Shown here: one piece after another, positions 8,354 to 10,390 of the stretch | Numbering within the stretch: the first letter of the stretch is position 1 | Layout of the letters: each line of letters starts with the position of its first letter | Source: Baffinella frigidus | Taxonomy: Eukaryota > Cryptophyceae > Cryptomonadales > Baffinellaceae | DNA: 10,390 nt | Reading direction: 5' to 3' | Assembly: GCA_026770585.1 (NCBI GenBank) | Contig: MU648135.1 | Location: 1 to 10,390 of the forward strand | Made by a program: the position numbers and the translations under genes | The notes under the pieces: model-generated | Seen by the model: only the letters and a program-made list of their open reading frames with translations | Database searches by the model: none | Told to the model about the DNA's origin: nothing

Positions 8354-10390
8354 ACTCTCAACCCTGAAACCTCAACCCTAAACCCTAAACCCTACACCTT
8401 AAACCATAATCCCTGATCCCTAATCTCTAACCCCCAACCCCTGAACCCTAAACTCTGGACCCTACGCGTATCGTCACAACCCTTTGTGCTGAGGGGATGG
8501 CACGTCCATTTCGTACTGGGAACATGTTCTCAACACTGGATTTCCTCGGATGCGTTTCTCGCCTGCTGGTCACAACCCTTCCTGAACGCCCGCGTGACCG
8601 GTCACGCGGACGCCGAAGCCAACTGTCCGAGGTGACTGCCTTGCGTTGAACCAGGTGCGTGTTGCTCCTCCTCCTAGGCCGCCATCTGAGCTTTGCACCT
8701 GACGGGATGGCCCGTCCATTTCGCACCATGAACAGATTCCCACCACTAGTTTTCCTCTGTGCTTTACTCGGATGCGTTACTCTGTGCTTTACTGGGCAGA
8801 TTCGGATGCTTTCATGTGTGCTTTACTCTGTGCGTTACTCGGTGGGTTACGCGGCAGGTTCGGATGCTTTCCTAGAGCGCTGTGCAGAGAAGTTGGCCTC
8901 CGAAAAATGGGAAAATGGGGAAATTGGAGCCATTTTGTCCACTTTTGAGAAATTCATGGTACTAAATTTCTCAAAAGTTGACAAAATGGCTCCAATTTCT
9001 CGGTTTTTCATTAATTCCCGTGGCCAACTTCTCTGCACAGCGCTCTTTGTGATTTACTCTGTGCGTGACTCGGTGGGTTACGCGGCAGGTTCGTGAGACA
9101 AGCGCTGCTCAACGGAGCCAAACTCGTCCCTGCCCTCGGTGCCTTCCCTCCCTTGCTGCCCTCGAATCCTAAACCCTTAACCCTAAACCCTAAACCCTAA
9201 ACCCTAAACCGTGAACCCTAAACTCTCAACCCTAAACCCTAAACCCTGAACCCTAAACCCTAAACCCCAAACCCTAAACCCCAAACCCTAAACCCTCAAC
9301 CCTGAACCCTAAACCCTGAACCCTGAACCTCAACCCGAAACCTCAAACCCTAGACCCTCACCCCTAAACCCCTCACCCCAAACCCCTAACCCTAAACCCT
9401 AAACCCTAGACCCTAGACCCTAGACCCTAGGCCCTCAACCCTGCATCCCAAACCCTAAACCCTCAACCCTAAACCCTAAACCCTAAACACCAAACCCCAC
9501 ACACCATCCCTCGCTCCCTCATTCCACACTCAGTAACACCCTTCCCTCCCGCCGCTTCCAACCTACATCTTCGGGAAACTGCTCCCATACAAGGTCATTC
9601 GCATATCGTATTGGACTGACTGACTGAGTGCGGTAGCTCGTTGACCCCTAGACCCGCTGGTGCTCTGGATTCGAAGAGGGTTCCGAACCTGAAGCCGTCG
9701 CGAGAAACCTCTCCGTTTTGAATGCTCCCAACATGGTCGGACACCTTGCCCTCGCGTGTGTCTGTTGAGAAATTGAATTCTGTAAAGCAACACGCTGATC
9801 TTCGACTGCAGACACGCGCTGGTAACGTGGTGCGTGCGTGGGGTGTGCCCGGTCCCCAAACCCCAAACCCCAAACCCTAAACCCTAAACCGGTCTCGGAG
9901 GCACATGTTGCGAGCCTCCCCAGTACGTCTTCTTCTTTTTTATTATTGTAGATTTCGGCTTAGCGCGGAATTCACTCCGGGTCGGGGGATCGAGAAAATC
10001 GAAAAAATCGCGATCATTTTTACGTCCATCTAAAGTTTTATGCTATATTACGCATGGATTTGATGACAAGATCGCGACCCCCACGCGTAAAATACACCTT
10101 TTCGATTCATTTTCACTTTTTTCGTTCCCCGATGTCCCGACCTGATCTCCCAAAATTCCGCGCTAAGCCGAAATCTACAATACTCTCGATACAGGTCCTA
10201 GGTAGGCCCTGCAGCCTTCAGGTGAGTGATTCGAAAGTCTACGCGCCTTCTTCGTTGACGGGTTCGGTTTCCTGGGGGGCAGGGTTCGGGGAGTCTCCCC
10301 AAGGACTTGTTCCGCGCTACTCCCGGACTGCAGAAACACGCGGGCTGATAACGTGGTGCGTGGGGGGTGCGGTGGCGGGCAGGGTTGATA
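3615..10390 (+). CDS. DGAT2: Diacylglycerol acyltransferase type 2 family, nine exons, 3' incomplete
   Basis: DGAT2 enzymes transfer an acyl group from acyl-CoA to diacylglycerol, making triacylglycerol at the ER and lipid droplets. Exons: 3615-3752, 3880-4031, 4702-4823, 5731-5778, 6254-6333, 7110-7178, 7589-7680, 9089-9138, 10283 to the edge. Joined they give 859 nt, one open frame of 286 codons. Visible landmarks are an N-terminal hydrophobic segment (residues 47-86), FFP at 113-115, the catalytic HPHG at 135-138, NFRVPFLRE (172-180), GGAAE (212-216), and RRGFVR...LVPALGFGE (232-254), which fits RxGFx(K/R)xA...LVP...FGE. Every join respects phase and restores the family spacing without gaps. 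The family is usually about 320-390 residues, so the C-terminal part lies beyond the window. All introns are GT-AG. A related acyltransferase (monoacylglycerol or wax-ester type) of the same family cannot be excluded. No inactivating break is seen. Confidence 0.93.
3880..4031 (+). CDS. DGAT2: DGAT2 exon 2 (membrane hairpin)
   Basis: 50 codons plus two bases. The acceptor is TAACAG|G at 3877-3879, and another CAG 19 nt upstream (3858-3860) is out of phase. It encodes a long hydrophobic stretch (ALFCSGLFIVPVCFC through LIAAYLVFML), the ER-membrane hairpin of DGAT2, then D-K-A-P-V-T-G-S-R. It ends at CGCAA|GTACGC. Reading past the donor reaches a stop at 4078, so splicing is needed. Confidence 0.88.
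4212..4262 (+). repeat. Degenerate copy of the exon 3 acceptor region
   Basis: CAACGTGCCAGATATTCTCC, then a CAG followed by GTCCGAC and ATTTC, matches the true exon 3 boundary at 4671-4715. The copied acceptor is intact as CAG|GTCC, but the following sequence is no longer exon-like. Confidence 0.8.
4478..4515 (+). repeat. Second degenerate copy of the exon 3 start
   Basis: GGCAG|GTCCGACTATTTCC, then GGCGCTTGACGGTGTAATG, aligns base by base with the exon 3 start (CAG|GTCGGGCCATTTCC, then GACGCTGGACGATGTTCAC). It again keeps a usable CAG|GT behind a run of G. Confidence 0.78.
4521..4660. repeat. TCCC and CT microsatellites
   Basis: Repeated CTCC units (4521-4550) pass into a nearly pure CT tract with single-base interruptions (to about 4660). 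It ends just before the pre-acceptor sequence of exon 3 and could act as a very long polypyrimidine tract. Translations on either strand are low-complexity artefacts. Confidence 0.95.
4702..4823 (+). CDS. DGAT2: DGAT2 exon 3 (FFP and HPHG motifs)
   Basis: Starts after GATGCAG at 4695-4701. The first G completes Lys97, and 40 codons follow plus one base. It encodes W-T-M-F-T-L-F-K-D-FFP-ITL and then Y-V-I-G-Y-HPH. The donor at 4824 (CACG|GTCTCT) leaves the first base of the HPHG glycine, which exon 4 completes. Reading through would stop at 4853. Confidence 0.93.
4914..5055. mobile_element. Foldback (MITE-like) inverted-repeat element
   Basis: The right arm (5020-5055, 36 bp) is the exact reverse complement of 4914-4937 joined to 4959-4970. 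The left arm is split by a 21-bp insert (4938-4958) containing the perfect palindrome TCGGGGATCCCCGA and a repeated CGATT. The spacer is about 50 nt. No transposase and no clear target-site duplication are seen, so it would be non-autonomous. Confidence 0.85.
5099..5190 (+). repeat. Dispersed repeat R, copy 1
   Basis: Shares GGGTTGGC, AAGTTGACAT and GGTACAAATCCGTCAACTTT plus GAGCGG with copies at 6369-6476 and 6723-6829. AAGTTGAC and GTCAACTT within it are inverted and could pair. Confidence 0.8.
5271..5306 (+). repeat. Short telomere-type tract
   Basis: A few diverged CCCTAAA units in DGAT2 intron 3, C-rich on the plus strand. Confidence 0.75.
5515..5671 (+). repeat. CCCTAAA telomere-type array
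   Basis: Perfect CCCTAAA units near 5535-5580, flanked by variants (CCCTCAA, CCCTACA, CCCGAAA). Ends about 60 nt before exon 4. Confidence 0.95.
5731..5778 (+). CDS. DGAT2: DGAT2 exon 4 (48-nt microexon)
   Basis: Acceptor CGCAG|GG, donor CCCG|GTACCG, phase 1 on both sides. It encodes I-I-G-I-G-A-I-S-S-F-G-S-E-G-P, the conserved segment right after HPHG in this family (H-P-H-G-I-I then G-A, then F-G-x-E). It is too short for ordinary ORF calling and sits between two telomere-type arrays. Skipping it would keep the frame but delete 16 residues next to the active site. Confidence 0.92.
5806..6244 (+). repeat. Large telomere-type array, CCCTAAA and CCCTAGA blocks
   Basis: Almost all of DGAT2 intron 4 (5779-6253). 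Perfect CCCTAAA units (to about 5922) are followed by a block dominated by CCCTAGA (about 5938-6060), CCCTAAA again, then CCCCAAA/CCCAAAA types. It starts 27 nt after the exon 4 donor and ends 9 nt before exon 5. Confidence 0.97.
6254..6333 (+). CDS. DGAT2: DGAT2 exon 5 (NFR..P..RE block)
   Basis: Acceptor GGCAG|GG, donor GCGAG|GTCCTT, phase 1 in and 0 out. It encodes I-S-A-L-L-P-G-L-N-F-F, then T-L-P-INFRVPFLRE, matching the F-S-x-x-F-P-G and N-F-R-x-P-x-x-R-E block of DGAT2. Two degraded copies of it lie downstream in intron 5. Confidence 0.93.
6369..6476 (+). repeat. Dispersed repeat R, copy 2
   Basis: Starts GGTCCTGCCCTCTATCTCTG, continues with GGGTTGGCTTGCGGACT and GTAAGTTGACATT, and ends GGTACAAATCCGTCAACTTT plus GGGGCGGAAAGGGC. 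Confidence 0.85.
6480..6535 (+). pseudogene. Degenerate copy of DGAT2 exon 5 end
   Basis: TCTTCCTGTGCACGCTCCCG, then ATCAAC, CCCTTTTCTCTGCGAG|GTCC, repeats the end of exon 5 and its donor. It lacks the bases encoding the FRV part and is out of frame. Confidence 0.82.
6593..6697. repeat. Three perfect 35-bp tandem repeats
   Basis: Units at 6593-6627, 6628-6662 and 6663-6697 are identical. Each starts ATCCCGGGGG and ends CTCGTCAAAAGG. They are contiguous with no spacers, so not CRISPR-like. Identity of all three against the decayed surroundings points to a recent expansion (or to an assembly artefact). Confidence 0.95.
6723..6829 (+). repeat. Dispersed repeat R, copy 3
   Basis: Starts AGGTCCTGCCG, continues with TGGTTGGCTCGCGGTC and TTAAGTTGACATTCGGGGTG, and ends GGTACAAATCCGTCAACTTT plus CGAGCGGAAAGGGC. 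As in copy 2, an exon 5 copy follows at once. Confidence 0.85.
6831..6907 (+). pseudogene. Second degenerate copy of DGAT2 exon 5 end
   Basis: TTTTCCTGTGCACCCGC, then GTCAACTTCCGCGTCCCCTT, CTCCCGCGAG|GTCCTTTCC. It retains the coding sense N-F-R-V-P-F-x-R-E over part of its length and the same intron start as the true donor at 6334, but its 5' part is disrupted. Confidence 0.85.
6920..7079. repeat. Inverted pair of repeat R fragments (foldback)
   Basis: 6920-6958 (GTCAACTTACGG, then AGTCCGCGAGCCAACCC) is the reverse complement, with few mismatches, of 7016-7050 in R copy 4 (GGGTTGGCTCGCGGACT, then TTAAGTTGA). A short direct echo of the TTAAGTTGA...ATTCTG segment follows. Confidence 0.8.
7110..7178 (+). 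CDS. DGAT2: DGAT2 exon 6
   Basis: 23 codons, phase 0 on both sides; acceptor GGCAG|GT, donor CTCG|GTCTAC. It encodes V-W-L-W-M-G-M-C-D-S-S-K then F-R-N-I-L-S-R-G-S, the family segment (MG-x-C/I-D-x-S/R, then N-x-L-x-x-G) between the RE block and the GGAAE block. The telomere-type array begins 5 nt after the donor. Confidence 0.93.
7184..7431 (+). repeat. Telomere-type array with CACTAAA and CACCAAA variants
   Basis: Starts with CCCTATA variants, then perfect CCCTAAA (about 7257-7300), then a block of CACTAAA and CACCAAA units and some A/T-rich ones. It abuts directly the duplicated exon 7 acceptor at 7432. Confidence 0.95.
7433..7478 (+). repeat. Upstream copy of DGAT2 exon 7 start
   Basis: Behind AACAG, GGGGACGGTGGTGGTGGTAG then TGGTAGGCGGCGCGGCAGAA matches the start of exon 7 at 7589 nearly base for base and encodes GTVVVVVVGGAAE. 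The frame is open from here to 7588 and in phase with exon 7 (156 nt apart), so this acceptor could extend exon 7 by 52 codons. Confidence 0.9.
7519..7575. repeat. Perfect 22-bp hairpin in intron 6
   Basis: Arms 7519-7540 and 7554-7575 are exact reverse complements (start GTGTGAGGACCGGG) around a 13-nt loop, CTGAGGCGGGCCC. It lies between the two alternative exon 7 acceptors, ending 12 nt before the AG of the downstream one. It is too GC-rich and too precise to be chance. Confidence 0.95.
7589..7680 (+). CDS. DGAT2: DGAT2 exon 7 (GGAAE block)
   Basis: 30 codons plus two bases; acceptor TACAG|GG, donor GAGG|GTGCGC. It encodes GTVVVVVVGGAAEALQAAPG then T-M-D-L-V-L-K-H-R-R, the DGAT2 GGE-type block. 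The glycine of RRGF is split with exon 8. Copies of its 5' part (7433) and 3' part (8099) lie in the flanking introns. Confidence 0.94.
7690..7965 (+). repeat. Telomere-derived array with a 49-bp higher-order period
   Basis: Heptamers of CCCTGGA, CCCT(A/G)AA, ACCTGG(A/T) and CCCTCAA type are organised in units of seven. CCCTGGA marks unit starts at 7702, 7751, 7800, 7849, 7898 and 7947, exactly 49 apart. The third heptamer of every full unit has A in place of the first C. It begins 10 nt after the exon 7 donor. Confidence 0.96.
8099..8161 (+). pseudogene. Copy of DGAT2 exon 7 end plus donor
   Basis: GCGCTGCAGGCAGCTCC then TGGCACTATGGACCTCGTCC encodes ALQAAPGTMDLVL, then QHQRG, followed by the same donor-like G|GTGCGCGCC as the true exon and then a telomere-type array. 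The copy thus repeats the order exon end, donor, array. It lacks the V-run and GGAAE. Confidence 0.88.
8162..8464 (+). repeat. Telomere-type array dominated by CCCTCAA
   Basis: A run of identical CCCTCAA units (about 8199-8270), then mixed CCCTAAA, CCCTCGA and CCCTCAA units. The Pro/Ser/Thr/Leu/Asn-Pro repeats obtained by translating it are artefacts. Confidence 0.97.
8484..8760 (+). repeat. Duplicated segment within intron 7
   Basis: 8484-8552 and 8693-8760 share GGGATGGC(A/C)CGTCCATTTCG and the flanking sequence to CTCGGATGCG/CTCTGTGC at roughly 70 percent identity, 209 nt apart. Confidence 0.75.
8590..8609. repeat. Perfect 20-bp palindrome
   Basis: CCGCGTGACCGGTCACGCGG is identical to its own reverse complement. 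It could be a dimeric protein-binding site or chance; it lies between the two copies of the 8484/8693 duplication. Confidence 0.9.
8770..8871 (+). repeat. Upstream copies of the exon 8 acceptor region
   Basis: TTACTCTGTGCGTTACTCGG, then TGGGTTACGCGGCAG|GTTCGGATGC (8823-8866) closely matches the true exon 8 boundary (9056-9095, CGGCAG|GTTCGTGAGAC). A more diverged version ends at GGGCAG|ATTCGGATGC (about 8778-8808). Confidence 0.85.
8874..9046. mobile_element. Foldback (MITE-like) element
   Basis: Terminal arms of 25 bp are perfect (AGAGCGCTGTGCAGAGAAGT plus TGGCC). After a short mismatched patch, inverted homology resumes to a second long block (AAATTGGAGCCATTTTGTC) and AACTTTTGAGAAATT around a 9-nt centre. 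Total 173 bp, no coding capacity. It lies exactly between the duplicated exon 8 acceptor copy and the real one, so insertion may have followed or split that duplication. Confidence 0.92.
9089..9138 (+). CDS. DGAT2: DGAT2 exon 8 (RGFA block)
   Basis: Acceptor GGCAG|GT, donor CTCG|GTGCCT; phase 2 in, 1 out. Its first G completes RRG and it encodes F-V-R-Q-A-L-L-N-G-A-K-L-V-P-A-L plus the first base of Gly251. This fits the family motif RxGFx(K/R)xAxxxGxxLVP without a gap. Confidence 0.93.
9165..9511 (+). repeat. Telomere-type array, mixed variants
   Basis: Mostly CCCTAAA with CCCTGAA, CCCCAAA, CCCTAGA and CCCTCAA units, C-rich on the plus strand. Confidence 0.96.
9798..9842 (+). pseudogene. 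Degenerate copy of the DGAT2 exon 9 region
   Basis: CGACTGCAGACACGCGCTGG, then TAACGTGGTGCGTG matches 10327-10362 with two small gaps. The frame is not kept. A weaker likeness to the exon 9 start occurs near 9569-9600 (CTTCGGGAAACTGCTCCC). Confidence 0.75.
9855..9891 (+). repeat. Short telomere-type array
   Basis: Three CCCCAAA units followed by two CCCTAAA units. Confidence 0.93.
9944..10182. mobile_element. MITE-like element with 29-bp terminal inverted repeats
   Basis: 9944-9972 and 10154-10182 are exact reverse complements (TATTGTAGATTTCGGCTTAG then CGCGGAATT). Diverged inverted homology continues inward (GGGTCGGGGGATCG against the mirrored CGATGTCCCGACC). The outermost TA on each side would suit a TA target duplication, as in Tc1/mariner-derived MITEs. 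It is AT-rich inside, with no coding capacity, 239 bp in all. Confidence 0.92.
10283..10390 (+). CDS. DGAT2: DGAT2 exon 9 (partial at right edge)
   Basis: Acceptor GGGGCAG|GG at 10280-10282. Its first two bases complete Gly251 and then encode FGESPQGLVPRYSR, giving the family LVPxxxFGE motif across the junction. The frame is open to the edge (35 codons), but the true donor may lie earlier, for example at a GTGCGT near 10355, so the last residues are uncertain. Confidence 0.85.

Larger units (their letters stand above)
7681..9088 (+). other. DGAT2 intron 7
   Basis: 1408 nt from GTGCGC to GGCAG. It contains two telomere-type arrays, the 3' copy of exon 7, a duplicated ~70-bp segment, a 20-bp palindrome, decoy copies of the exon 8 acceptor and a foldback element. 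Stretch 7966-8098 shows no gene or clear repeat. Confidence 0.85.
9139..10282 (+). other. DGAT2 intron 8
   Basis: 1144 nt from GTGCCT to GGCAG. It has a telomere-type array (9165-9511) starting 27 nt after the donor, a short second array (9855-9891), copies of exon 9 sequence and a 239-bp inverted-repeat element. The stretch 9612-9790 shows no gene or clear structure. Confidence 0.82.

Noticed and set aside
8089-8416. Pro/Ser/Thr/Leu/Asn-Pro repeat proteins from the CCCTCAA array
   Set aside because: Pure translations of a 7-bp satellite, open in several frames for that reason only.
8847-9038. Small open frames on both strands around 8850-9096
   Set aside because: Both strands read the same foldback element, so the likeness of the two translations is due to the palindrome.
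9561-9593. Possible exon encoding TYIFGKLLPYK after LVPAL
   Set aside because: No AG precedes it in the right phase and a TAA lies at the only nearby acceptor. The exon at 10283 fits phase and the FGE motif better.
9563-9873. Minus-strand frames of 72-98 codons near 9600-9870
   Set aside because: They overlap intron 8, differ in frame, contain no motif and start in telomere-type repeats.

Overview
The window looks like nuclear DNA of a photosynthetic protist. Genes carry spliceosomal introns, heptamer arrays of the plant/algal telomere type (CCCTAAA) recur throughout, and there is no bacterial operon layout. One gene encodes tandem TIG-like modules of a kind I associate with cryptophyte algae. 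A cryptophyte-like alga is my best guess, held with low to moderate confidence. I see no tRNA, rRNA, CRISPR array or viral gene.

Left part (1-1880, minus strand): a two-exon gene for a secreted or surface protein. Exon 1 encodes a signal peptide and the start of a TIG-like domain. An 815-nt intron follows, then an exon with at least four TIG-like modules that runs off the left edge. The splice join is supported because it rebuilds the conserved Cys motif of the first module exactly.

Middle (about 2019-3155, minus strand): a tandemly duplicated segment whose two copies differ largely at third codon positions and by whole-codon indels. It probably encodes hydrophobic, membrane-spanning segments. 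Exon structure and function are unknown.

Right part (3615-10390, plus strand): almost the whole right two thirds is one gene, a type 2 diacylglycerol acyltransferase (DGAT2 family), split into nine recognisable exons of 48-152 nt (the ninth continues past the window). The first eight exons make up only about a tenth of the span to 9138. Joined in phase, they give one open frame of 286 codons to the edge. It carries, in order, an N-terminal hydrophobic segment, FFP, HPHG, the NFR..P..RE block, GGAAE, and the RxGFx(K/R)xA...LVP...FGE block.

The introns of the DGAT2 gene are the unusual part. Several are filled with CCCTAAA-type arrays, all in one orientation and several starting within about 30 nt of the 5' splice site. 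One array has a strict 49-bp higher-order period. Degenerate copies of neighbouring exon edges, including splice sites, lie inside the introns. Foldback or MITE-like elements, a dispersed ~100-bp repeat, a 35-bp triplicate, a long CT microsatellite and perfect palindromes fill most of the rest. One duplicated acceptor is exactly 156 nt upstream of the real one with an open frame between, so an in-frame 52-residue insertion by alternative splicing is possible.
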